Source: Actinomycetota bacterium
GTDB lineage: Bacteria; Actinomycetota; Actinomycetes; Actinomycetales; Microbacteriaceae
Assembly (NCBI GenBank): GCA_005778835.1
Contig: SXMG01000128.1
Location: forward strand, 1-36,071
Direction of reading: 5' to 3'
Length of the DNA stretch: 36,071 nt
A program made the translations under genes and the position numbers. Of the stretch, positions 29,909 through 36,071 are shown piece after piece. The stretch's first letter is position 1. Every line of letters starts with the position of its first letter. Under the pieces are notes generated by a model. The model was not told the DNA's origin. It saw nothing but the letters and a program-made list of their open reading frames with translations, and did not search any database.

Positions 29909-31171
29909 GTGCCTGAATCCGCCGCGCCCGCGGTCGCTGTACCCGTCATGGCGGTGCGGGCGGTCACCGCGGCGGTGGCCTCCCACGATGTGCTGCTCGA
30001 GCACGCCGACGCGCGCCACCCGCTGGTTGCGCTGCGGCGGGACGACGGCATCATCGGCATCGGTGAACTGCTGCGGCTCGAGTTCACGGGCGCTGACCGC
30101 TTGACCGATGCCGCCGCCGCGTGGCGGCGCATCGCCGCTGCCGCCGAGGTGGTCGACGAGGTGCACCTCGCCGGTTGCGGCCTCGTCGCATTCGGCACCT
30201 TCGCTTTCGCCGACACTTCGACGGCGGCGAGCGTGCTCGTCATTCCGCGCTTGGTCGTCGGCCGCCGTGACGGCGTGAGCTGGGTCACCCGCATCACGCG
30301 GCTCGACGAACCCGATGCGACCGAAGTGGTCGAACCGCAGCCGATCGGCGAGCGCCCCCGCGCGACCCTCGCCGCGGCCTCGTTGAGCCGCGAAGGCTTC
30401 ACGGCGGTAGTCGGCAGTGCCGTGCAGGCGATCCGCGAGGGGCGAGTCGAGAAGGTGGTGATCGCGCGCGATGCCACAGCGAGCATCCCGCCCGATGCCG
30501 ACCGGCGCGCCCTGCTGAGCGAACTCGCCGATCGCTACCCCGACTGCCTGACCTTCGCGGTCGACGGCCTCATCGGCGCGAGCCCCGAGACGCTCGTGAG
30601 CGTGCACGCGCACGAGGCGAGCGCCCGAGTGCTCGCCGGCAGCACGGCCCGCGGCGCCGGATCGGCCGACGATGCGGCCGCGGCCGCCACGCTCGCGACG
30701 AGTCAGAAAGACCTCGACGAGCACGCCTTCGCCGTGCGCAGCGTGCTCGACGCCCTGCAGCCGCACGTGCGGGCGATCACGGCGAGCGAGCTGCCCTTCA
30801 CGCTCAAGCTGCCCAACCTGTGGCACCTCGCGACCGATATCGAGATGCAGCTCGGCGACGGGGCGAGCGCGCTCGATCTGGTCGCGGCGCTGCATCCGAC
30901 CGCGGCGGTCGCCGGTTCGCCTCGGGATGCTGCGCTCGAGCTCATCGCCGAGCTCGAGCCCTTCGATCGCGGGCGCTACGCCGGGCCGGTCGGCTGGATC
31001 GACCAGGACGGCGACGGCGAGTGGGTCATCGCGCTGCGGTGCGCGCGCATTGACGACGACGGGCTGCTCACCGCCTATGCCGGGGCAGGCATCGTGATCG
31101 ACTCGGACCCCGACTCGGAGCTCGCCGAGACCCGCATGAAGTTCCGGCCAATAGCAGACGCACTGCGCTAG
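29909..31171 (+). CDS. menF: Isochorismate synthase MenF
   Basis: A chorismate-utilising enzyme that converts chorismate to isochorismate, the entry step of menaquinone synthesis. The C-terminal chorismate-binding domain begins near FTAVVGSAVQAIREGRVEKVVIARD. It has LIGASPETLVSV, LAGSTARGAGSADD, SQKDLDEH, LHPTAAVAGSPRDAAL and YAGPVGWIDQDGDGEWVIALR, all characteristic of this family. Length is 420 residues from the GTG at 29909. The track start at 29153 lies antisense to menG. Its stop interlocks with that of ppk2 (CTAG). Neighbouring menG and menD support menaquinone rather than siderophore synthesis. Confidence 0.93.
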   Translation: MPESAAPAVAVPVMAVRAVTAAVASHDVLLEHADARHPLVALRRDDGIIGIGELLRLEFTGADRLTDAAAAWRRIAAAAEVVDEVHLAGCGLVAFGTFAFADTSTAASVLVIPRLVVGRRDGVSWVTRITRLDEPDATEVVEPQPIGERPRATLAAASLSREGFTAVVGSAVQAIREGRVEKVVIARDATASIPPDADRRALLSELADRYPDCLTFAVDGLIGASPETLVSVHAHEASARVLAGSTARGAGSADDAAAAATLATSQKDLDEHAFAVRSVLDALQPHVRAITASELPFTLKLPNLWHLATDIEMQLGDGASALDLVAALHPTAAVAGSPRDAALELIAELEPFDRGRYAGPVGWIDQDGDGEWVIALRCARIDDDGLLTAYAGAGIVIDSDPDSELAETRMKFRPIADALR

Positions 31172-31992
31172 GACGCGGCGAGGCGCTTCTTCTCGGCCTC
31201 GACGTCGAAGTCGGCCACGGGCCACTGCGGGTCGATGCGCTCGAGCGCGTCGAGCAGCAGCGTCTGCACCGCGAGACGCGCGTACCACTTGCGGTCGGCG
31301 GGCACGACGTACCAGGGGGCGTCGTCGTTGTCGGTGCGGGTGATCGCGAGCTCGTAGGCGCGCTGGTACTCGTTCCAGAGCATCCGTTCGTCGATGTCGC
31401 CCGGCCGGTACTTCCAGTGCTTGTCGGGTCGGTCGAGGCGCTCGGCCAGCCGCGCCTTCTGCTCGTCGGCGCTGAGGTGCAGCATGACCTTGATGACCGC
31501 GATGCCGCTGTCGACGACGCGGCGCTCGAACTGGAGGATGTCGTCGTAGCGCTGCTCGATCTCGTCGGCGGGAGCCAGCTGGCGCACGCGCCCGATGAGC
31601 ACGTCTTCGTAGTGCGAGCGGTCGAAGACGCCGATCTTGCCGGGCGCCGGCAGCTGCTTCTCGACCCGCCACAAGAAGTGGTGGGCGAGCTCTTCGGGCG
31701 TGGGCTTCTTGAACGCCGCGAGCTGCACGCCCTGCGGGTCGACCGCGCCGACAACGTGGCGCACGATGCCGCCCTTGCCCGCAGTATCCATGGCCTGGAT
31801 CACGAGCAGCACGCGCTCTGTGCCACCCGCCGTGCTGGCCGCGAACAGCCGCTCTTGCACCTCGCTGAGGCGCTCAGCACCCTCGGCGAGCGCCTTCTCT
31901 GCCTCGTCTTTGTCGCCCCCGAACCCCGGGGTCGACCTCGTGTCGATGTCGGCGAGGCTCAGGTCGGTCGTCGCTCTCAACAGTTCGCGCAT
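31168..31992 (-). CDS. ppk2: Polyphosphate kinase 2 (PPK2) family protein
   Basis: A nucleotide kinase-like enzyme that transfers phosphate between polyphosphate and nucleotides. Walker A reads MDTAGKGG (68-75), the second motif FDRSHYEDVLIGRV (123 onward), and HWKYRPGDIDERMLWNEY lies toward the C-terminus with WYVVPADRKWYARLAV. Length is 274 residues from the ATG at 31992, with TAGCAT 7 nt upstream. The track extends to 32526 by reading antisense through menD. Direction and nucleotide preference (AMP, ADP or GDP) cannot be assigned. It converges on menF with overlapping stops. Confidence 0.93.
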   Translation of the reverse strand: MRELLRATTDLSLADIDTRSTPGFGGDKDEAEKALAEGAERLSEVQERLFAASTAGGTERVLLVIQAMDTAGKGGIVRHVVGAVDPQGVQLAAFKKPTPEELAHHFLWRVEKQLPAPGKIGVFDRSHYEDVLIGRVRQLAPADEIEQRYDDILQFERRVVDSGIAVIKVMLHLSADEQKARLAERLDRPDKHWKYRPGDIDERMLWNEYQRAYELAITRTDNDDAPWYVVPADRKWYARLAVQTLLLDALERIDPQWPVADFDVEAEKKRLAAS

Positions 31993-31999
31993 GACTCGG

Positions 32000-32005
32000 A
32001 TGCTA
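32000..32005 (-). promoter_or_regulatory. -10 box of a leaderless promoter for ppk2
   Basis: TAGCAT on the minus strand ends 7 nt before the ATG at 31992, just after the menD stop. Confidence 0.5.
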
Positions 32006-32018
32006 CCCGGGGGGCCCG

Positions 32019-33710
32019 CTACGGCTCGAGCGGCACCTCGACGAGCAGCAACGGCTCGGGCGCAGTCATGGCGTCGTCGAGCTCGGCACGCGTGGCCGCG
32101 CGGCGGTACGCCCACCCACCGGCGGCGGCGAGCGCCGCGAAGTCGGCGCGGTGCGGTGTGCGCATGACCGTCGCGAAGTCGTCGGGCTCGGCCGTCTGCG
32201 CGACCTCGAGCGCGTCGAAGATCGTGCCCCCGCCGTCGTTGCCGACGATGACATGAAGCCGGATGCCCTCCGGCAGCGGCACGAGCAGCGCCCCCGCGTC
32301 GTGCAGCGCAGCGAGGTCGCCGACGAGCGCGCGGGTCGTGCCGGTCGAGCCGTCGCGCGCCGCCGCGAGCGCGATGCCTGTCGCGGTCGAGATGGTGCCG
32401 TCGATGCCCGCGAGGCCCCGGTTGGCGTGCACCGAGATGGCCTTGCCGGGCACGATCGCATCGGCGACCCGGATGAGGCGAGAGGCCGCCAGCACCAGGC
32501 GATCGTGCGGCCAGGTGGATGCCCACAGAGCCCGCGCGAGCATCCGCCGGTCGATCGGGGCGCGAAGCACGGCCAGCTCGGCCTGCGCGAAGGCGGCGCG
32601 CACGCCGCGGTCGCCCGGCACGGCGAGCGACAGGTCGGGAGCGGGGTCGTCGGGTGCCTCGCTCTCGAGCACGGCGCGCGACATGCTCACCCAGCCGCCG
32701 ACCCAGCGCCGCACGACCGCAGGGTCGGGGGTTCCCAGCACGCGCACGTCGTCGACGATGCGGGCGCGGCGGCCGGGGTTGTAGTCCTCCACCCCGGGGG
32801 TGCGCACGACGATGACCTCGACATCGCCGCGCTCGAGCAGTTGCGGCACCTCGCGGCTGAGCGTGGGGTGGCCGAGCACGACCGCGCGTCCGACGGCGTC
32901 ACCGTGCGGGCCGCGCAGCACGTCGCGGTAGGCGACGACGGCGTGACGGCCGAAGCGCGCGCCGCTCGACACCTCGGCGATGAGCGGGGCGCCGAGCTCG
33001 ACGGCGAGCTGCTCGGCGCGGGAGCCTGCGCCGTGGCCGGCGATGACGACCGTCGCGTCGTCCGGTCGCAGGTCGACGACGGCAGCGGCGGCCGCCTCGC
33101 GCACAGGAGGGTCGCCAGGCGTCAGGCCGGTATCGATCGTCAGCAGCCCGCTGAGCGGCTCGCGGAAAGCGAGATTGACGTGCACCGGCCCTTCCGTGCT
33201 CGCGCGCACGGCGAGCACGGCGAGCTCGCGGGCATCGTCGAGCTCGCCGGGCGCGCCCGTCGGGGCAGGAACATCCCAGTCGGCACGCACGAGGTCGCCG
33301 AAGATGCCCGGCTGCTGCGTGGTCTGGTTGGCGCCGATGCCGCGCAGCTCGGCCGGCCGGTCAGCACTCAGCACGATGATGCCGACACCGCTGTGGTGCG
33401 CCTCGAGCACCGCGGGGTGCAGATTGGCTACGGCCGTGCCCGAGGTGCAGATGATCGCGACCGGGCGCCCGCTCTCGACCGCGAGCCCGAGCGCCGTGAA
33501 CCCGGCGACGCGCTCGTCGATGCGCACGTGCAGCGTGACGGCGCCCGACCGGGCGAGCGCGGCGGCCGTGAGCGCGAGCGCCTGCGAGCGAGAGCCGGGG
33601 CTCAGCACGATGTCGGCGACACCGCGGCGCACGAGCTCGTCGAGCAGCGCGCCCGCCGCCGCACTGGCCGGCGAAGCGGTCTCAGCGCTCGGGGTCGGCG
33701 GGGGTGTCAT
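32019..33710 (-). CDS. menD: 2-succinyl-5-enolpyruvyl-6-hydroxy-3-cyclohexene-1-carboxylate synthase MenD
   Basis: A thiamine-diphosphate enzyme that joins 2-oxoglutarate and isochorismate, the second menaquinone step. LVRRGVADIVLSPGSRSQALAL is the MenD N-terminal signature, and Glu66 in RIDERVAGFTALGLA is the cofactor-activating residue. CTSGTAVANLHPAVLEAHHSG and SADRPAELRGIGANQTTQQ follow. The C-terminal cofactor motif runs from GDLAALHD to VGNDGGGTIF. I use the ATG at 33710 (563 residues) because the protein then begins like other MenD proteins. It overlaps the upstream PLDc_N gene by 29 bp, suggesting coupling. The track start at 33785 is possible but less likely. Confidence 0.94.
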   Translation of the reverse strand: MTPPPTPSAETASPASAAAGALLDELVRRGVADIVLSPGSRSQALALTAAALARSGAVTLHVRIDERVAGFTALGLAVESGRPVAIICTSGTAVANLHPAVLEAHHSGVGIIVLSADRPAELRGIGANQTTQQPGIFGDLVRADWDVPAPTGAPGELDDARELAVLAVRASTEGPVHVNLAFREPLSGLLTIDTGLTPGDPPVREAAAAAVVDLRPDDATVVIAGHGAGSRAEQLAVELGAPLIAEVSSGARFGRHAVVAYRDVLRGPHGDAVGRAVVLGHPTLSREVPQLLERGDVEVIVVRTPGVEDYNPGRRARIVDDVRVLGTPDPAVVRRWVGGWVSMSRAVLESEAPDDPAPDLSLAVPGDRGVRAAFAQAELAVLRAPIDRRMLARALWASTWPHDRLVLAASRLIRVADAIVPGKAISVHANRGLAGIDGTISTATGIALAAARDGSTGTTRALVGDLAALHDAGALLVPLPEGIRLHVIVGNDGGGTIFDALEVAQTAEPDDFATVMRTPHRADFAALAAAGGWAYRRAATRAELDDAMTAPEPLLLVEVPLEP

Positions 33711-34038
33711 CGTCGAGGTCGGCGAGCTCTTGCTCGAGCCGACGCAGTCGTTCGTCTTGCTCGGCGCGCTTCGCGATCTCGTCACGACTCAGCGTGCTGA
33801 GAAAGCCCGGGTCGTCATCGGGAGCGACCGGGCGGGCCATCGACGCGGCCGTGCGCCGCACCTTGCCGACGAAGAGCCAGAGCAGACCGCCGATGACGGG
33901 CAGCAGGATGACCACGAACGCCCACAGGGCTTTCGGGAAGGCGCGCACGCGCGAACGCTCGGTGAGCAGCACATCGACGAACGTGTAGATCGTGAACGCG
34001 ATGGCGATCACGAGAAGCACGATGAGCACCCTGGTCAT
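33682..34038 (-). CDS. PLDc_N-domain small membrane protein
   Basis: A 118-residue protein with two hydrophobic helices: VLIVLLVIAIAFTIYTFVDVL, and KALWAFVVILLPVIGGLLWLFVG, which resembles the N-terminal anchor of cardiolipin synthases. A charged C-terminal coiled-coil-like tail follows (LSRDEIAKRAEQDERLRRLEQELADLDDD). No catalytic HKD motif is present, so it is not an enzyme of that family. It is translationally overlapped with menD and starts 6 nt after a TAGACT box. Actinobacterial menaquinone clusters often carry such genes; its role is unknown. Confidence 0.88.
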   Translation of the reverse strand: MTRVLIVLLVIAIAFTIYTFVDVLLTERSRVRAFPKALWAFVVILLPVIGGLLWLFVGKVRRTAASMARPVAPDDDPGFLSTLSRDEIAKRAEQDERLRRLEQELADLDDDTPADPER

Positions 34039-34044
34039 GCCCGA

Positions 34045-34050
34045 AGTCTA
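34045..34050 (-). promoter_or_regulatory. -10 box of a leaderless promoter for the PLDc_N-menD unit
   Basis: TAGACT on the minus strand ends 6 nt before the ATG at 34038. It is back to back with the TAGACT at 34087 on the plus strand. Confidence 0.6.
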
Positions 34051-34086
34051 CGCCGGGGGTCTGGGCGGGCACCGAGAAGGCCCTCG

Positions 34087-34092
34087 TAGACT
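34087..34092 (+). promoter_or_regulatory. -10 box of a leaderless promoter for the DUF4229 gene
   Basis: TAGACT ends 6 nt before the GTG at 34099. Confidence 0.6.
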
Positions 34093-34098
34093 GCACTC

Positions 34099-34395
34099 GT
34101 GAGCCCCTGGATTCGATACACGCTGGTGCGCCTCGGCATCTTCGCTGCGGCCTTCACCGTGCTCTACCTCGTGCTGCCGGCCCCGCTCGCTTCGGTGGAT
34201 GTGTTCGGCTTCGCCGCCATCGTGGTCGTCACCCTGGTCGCCGCCATCATCGCGCTCACCCTGTCGTACATCTTCCTGGGGCCGCTGCGCGACGCCGTTG
34301 CGCTCGATCTGGCCTCGCGTCGCGCGCGACCCTCGATCGATCCGGATGCTGATGCCGAAGACGCGGCCGTGCGGGGCGACTCGACCGAGGGCTGA
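34099..34395 (+). CDS. DUF4229-like small membrane protein
   Basis: A 98-residue protein with two hydrophobic helices (LVRLGIFAAAFTVLYLVLP and VFGFAAIVVVTLVAAIIALTLSYIFL) separated by a short loop. An acidic soluble tail (DPDADAEDAAVRGDSTEG) follows. DUF4229 proteins are common beside menaquinone genes in actinobacteria, which fits the position next to the PLDc_N-menD unit. The function is unknown. The GTG start is supported by the TAGACT box. Confidence 0.82.
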   Translation: MSPWIRYTLVRLGIFAAAFTVLYLVLPAPLASVDVFGFAAIVVVTLVAAIIALTLSYIFLGPLRDAVALDLASRRARPSIDPDADAEDAAVRGDSTEG

Positions 34396-34398
34396 CGC

Positions 34399-34415
34399 TC
34401 TGTAAGGATCTGTAA
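34399..34415 (+). promoter_or_regulatory. Tandem TCTGTAA direct repeats (activator-site candidate)
   Basis: TCTGTAA occurs twice with a 10-bp period (TCTGTAAGGATCTGTAA), one helical turn apart, as favoured by OmpR/PhoB-type regulators. The pair ends 34 bp before the -10 TACAGT of the redox operon. Confidence 0.5.
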
Positions 34416-34449
34416 TCGTCTCGCCCTGTGCGCGGCGGTCGCCCGCACC

Positions 34450-34455
34450 TACAGT
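34450..34455 (+). promoter_or_regulatory. -10 element of the thioredoxin-like/ccdA operon
   Basis: TACAGT, 50 bp before the ATG at 34506. The -35 position (TGTGCG) is weak, which suits dependence on an activator. Confidence 0.45.
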
Positions 34456-34505
34456 CGACTCATCGGTCGGGCATCGTCGGCCAGAAACAACGAGAGGTGC
34501 GGGGA

Positions 34506-34982
34506 ATGCGCAACACGACACTCATCGCCGCGGTAGCGGTCACCATGCTGCTGGCGGGGTGCGCGACGGGTGGGGGCCCGGATGCAGCGCAGACACCTCC
34601 TGTTGTCTCCACGCCGACGACGCCCGACCCGACCCCGACCGACGAGGCGCCTGTCGAGGCCGAGCCGGCCGTGCAGCCGGGCGACTACGTCGAGTACTAC
34701 GACGGCGCGATCGCCGAGACAGCGGGCACCAAGGTGCTCTTCTTCCACGCCTCGTGGTGCCCCAAGTGCCGTGCGCTCGAAGAAGACATTCTCGCCAACA
34801 CGATTCCCGACAACTTCACCGTCTTCAAGGTCGACTTCGACACCGCGACCGAGCTGCGCCAGCGCTATGGCGTGACCCTGCAGACCACGATCGTCTACGT
34901 CGATGACGACGGCGACGCGCTCGCCAAGGGCGTGCTCTACGACGACACCACTCTCGACGCGCTGCTCGCCGCGGCGCCGTAG
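34506..34982 (+). CDS. Thioredoxin-fold lipoprotein
   Basis: An exported thiol-disulfide protein. The signal peptide MRNTTLIAAVAVTMLLAGC ends in a lipobox with Cys19, followed by a Pro/Thr-rich linker. The thioredoxin-like domain has the active site Cys85-Pro-Lys-Cys88 in FFHASWCPKCRALEED and a later cis-Pro region that is not obvious. Length is 158 residues. The ATG has GAGGTG upstream; the track start at 34428 is too early. It lies 9 bp before a CcdA-like gene, so it probably receives electrons from that membrane protein and reduces extracytoplasmic disulfides. Confidence 0.9.
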   Translation: MRNTTLIAAVAVTMLLAGCATGGGPDAAQTPPVVSTPTTPDPTPTDEAPVEAEPAVQPGDYVEYYDGAIAETAGTKVLFFHASWCPKCRALEEDILANTIPDNFTVFKVDFDTATELRQRYGVTLQTTIVYVDDDGDALAKGVLYDDTTLDALLAAAP

Positions 34983-34991
34983 GCCGACGCG

Positions 34992-35735
34992 ATGGAAGGC
35001 TTGATCTTCGTCAGCCTCGCCGCGGGTGTGCTCACGGTCGCCGCCCCGTGCGTGCTGCCTCTGCTGCCGGTCATCGTCGGCGGCTCGATCGTGGCCGACG
35101 GGGCCGATTCGCGTCGCGCACGCTGGCGCCCTTACGTCATCGCCGCCTCGCTCGCGGTGAGTGTCATCGCCTTCACCCTGCTGCTCAAGGCGACGACAGC
35201 GCTGCTCGGAGTGCCACCGCAGGTCTGGCAGATCGTCTCGGGCGTCATCGTCATCCTGCTCGGCATCAATCTGCTGTTCCCGGCGCTGTGGGAGTCGCTC
35301 TCGACGCGCCTCGGGCTGGGCAACCGCAGCAACAGGGTGCTCGACTCGTCGGTGCAGCGGCAGTCGGTCTGGGGCGACGTGCTCACGGGGGCCGCGCTCG
35401 GGCCGGTGTTCAGCAGCTGCAGCCCCACCTACGCCCTCATCGTCGCCACCGTGCTGCCCGTGTCGTTCGGCGAGGGGCTGCTCTACGTCACGCTCTACGC
35501 GATCGGCCTCGCCGTGCCGCTGCTGCTCATCGCACTCGCGGGGCGCACGGCCGCCCGGCGTCTCGGCTGGCTCGCCGACCCGCGCGGATGGTTCCGTCGA
35601 ACGATGGGCGTGCTGTTCATCATCGTCGGCATCGTCGTGATCATCGGCGCCGACAAGGCGCTGCAGACGCTCATTCTCGACCTGGGCTGGTACGACCCGA
35701 TCGCCGACCTCGAAGGCGTGCTGCGCGGTGGCTGA
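34992..35735 (+). CDS. ccdA: CcdA/DsbD-type thiol-disulfide transport membrane protein
   Basis: A polytopic membrane protein that passes reducing equivalents from cytoplasmic thioredoxin to extracytoplasmic partners. About six transmembrane helices are visible. The two redox cysteines expected for CcdA are Cys20 (TVAAPCVLPLLPVIVGG) and Cys143 (GPVFSSCSPTYALI). Length is 247 residues. It follows the thioredoxin-fold lipoprotein by 9 bp and overlaps the response-regulator start by 8 bp. The three form one operon. Cytochrome c maturation or general disulfide reduction are both possible. Confidence 0.91.
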   Translation: MEGLIFVSLAAGVLTVAAPCVLPLLPVIVGGSIVADGADSRRARWRPYVIAASLAVSVIAFTLLLKATTALLGVPPQVWQIVSGVIVILLGINLLFPALWESLSTRLGLGNRSNRVLDSSVQRQSVWGDVLTGAALGPVFSSCSPTYALIVATVLPVSFGEGLLYVTLYAIGLAVPLLLIALAGRTAARRLGWLADPRGWFRRTMGVLFIIVGIVVIIGADKALQTLILDLGWYDPIADLEGVLRGG

Positions 35736-36071
35736 CGCGTCGCACACGGGTGCTGCTGATCGACCGCTCGACGGTCGACGGGTGCTCGTGGTCGACGACG
35801 ACCCGACGCTGCTCGAGATCGCGGCGGCCTACCTCACCGCCGCGGGCAGCGTCGTCGACGTGGCGCCCGACTCCGTGACGGCCCTCGAGCTCGCGAGTGC
35901 GCGGCCGCCCGACCTCGTGGTGCTCGACCGCATGATTCCCGGCGTCGACGGCCTGACGGTGGCGCGTCGGCTGCGCGAAACCTCGGCCGTGCCGATCATC
36001 ATGCTCACGGCGCTCGGCGAGCCCGAACACCGCATCGAAGGTCTCGAGGCGGGCGCCGACGACTATCTCAC
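35728..36071 (+). CDS. Response regulator receiver domain (partial, OmpR-like)
   Basis: The right edge cuts this gene after 114 codons. The receiver domain is clear: RRVLVVDDDPTLLEIAAAYL, phospho-acceptor Asp67 in PDLVVLDRMIPGVDGL, Thr in IIMLTALGE, and GLEAGADDYL at the cut end. The DDYL ending and spacing suggest the OmpR/PhoB type, but the DNA-binding domain is not in the window. The GTG at 35728 overlaps ccdA by 8 bp. It is absent from the ORF track because it has no stop. It may bind the TCTGTAA repeats at 34399 (inference). Confidence 0.88.
   Translation, partial: MADASHTGAADRPLDGRRVLVVDDDPTLLEIAAAYLTAAGSVVDVAPDSVTALELASARPPDLVVLDRMIPGVDGLTVARRLRETSAVPIIMLTALGEPEHRIEGLEAGADDYL

Noticed and set aside
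29849-31672. Front part of the 859-residue minus-strand ORF (29093-31672)
   Set aside because: It runs antisense through menF. Only its last 244 residues (menG) show family motifs, and a TAGACT-GTG start lies at 29827.
1-36071. CRISPR array, insertion sequences, prophage or integrative element
   Set aside because: No regularly spaced repeats, transposase, integrase or phage structural proteins were seen. tRNA genes have no duplicated 3' ends next to foreign DNA.

Overview
The window is high-GC DNA from an actinobacterium. Its gene content and order point to Microbacteriaceae (inference): tRNA-Trp, secE, nusG and rplK in a row, an NusG with a long acidic N-terminal extension, Lsr2, menaquinone genes, an FprA-type reductase, DUF4229, and many genes that look leaderless behind a TAGACT-like -10 box. 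Nothing resembles a phage, transposon, integron or CRISPR array. Coding density is very high, and no gene-free gap reaches 300 bp.

Layout. 1-1776 (minus): rplK (cut by the window edge), nusG, secE and tRNA-Trp. 1936-3829 (plus): an aspartate-type aminotransferase and a LysE-type exporter, meeting lsr2 (minus) tail to tail. 4379-7970 (plus): an ABC-2 type exporter and a NarL-type two-component pair. 7967-9938 (minus): murB behind two hot-dog (MaoC/Had-like) dehydratase genes. 9977-11106 (minus): an unannotated 27-codon peptide gene and an APH-like phosphotransferase with altered catalytic residues, behind a strong promoter that carries a 22-bp palindrome. 11304-11894 (plus): an unknown helical protein. 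11922-12102 (minus): tRNA-Met and tRNA-Thr.

12148-19908 is a maltodextrin/alpha-glucoside locus. A binding lipoprotein, two permeases and a cytoplasmic GH13 enzyme are read leftward, and an alpha-glucosidase is read rightward. Two TGCAAGCGCTTCCA operators bracket the leftward promoter. A LacI-family regulator sits at 22344 and is the likely ligand for these operators. Between them lie an M23 endopeptidase homologue, an inositol-monophosphatase-family gene and tRNA-Tyr, whose encoded CCA shares a base with the next gene's ATG.

23326-26596 holds a lytic transglycosylase, YajQ, cardiolipin synthase and a DUF1801 protein. 26630-33710 is largely menaquinone synthesis (menD, menF, menG and a polyprenyl diphosphate synthase), with fprA and a PPK2 polyphosphate kinase. 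33682-36071 holds a PLDc_N membrane protein, a DUF4229 protein and a redox operon: thioredoxin-fold lipoprotein, CcdA-like thiol transporter, and a response regulator cut by the window edge.

The best candidate for an undescribed system is the peptide-kinase operon at 9977-11190. Other signals worth checking are an enriched 7-mer (GGATGCT/AGCATCC), about a dozen leaderless-start signatures, related palindromes at the exporter and at its two-component genes, and three convergent gene pairs whose stop codons interlock in CTAG. All counts were made by eye.
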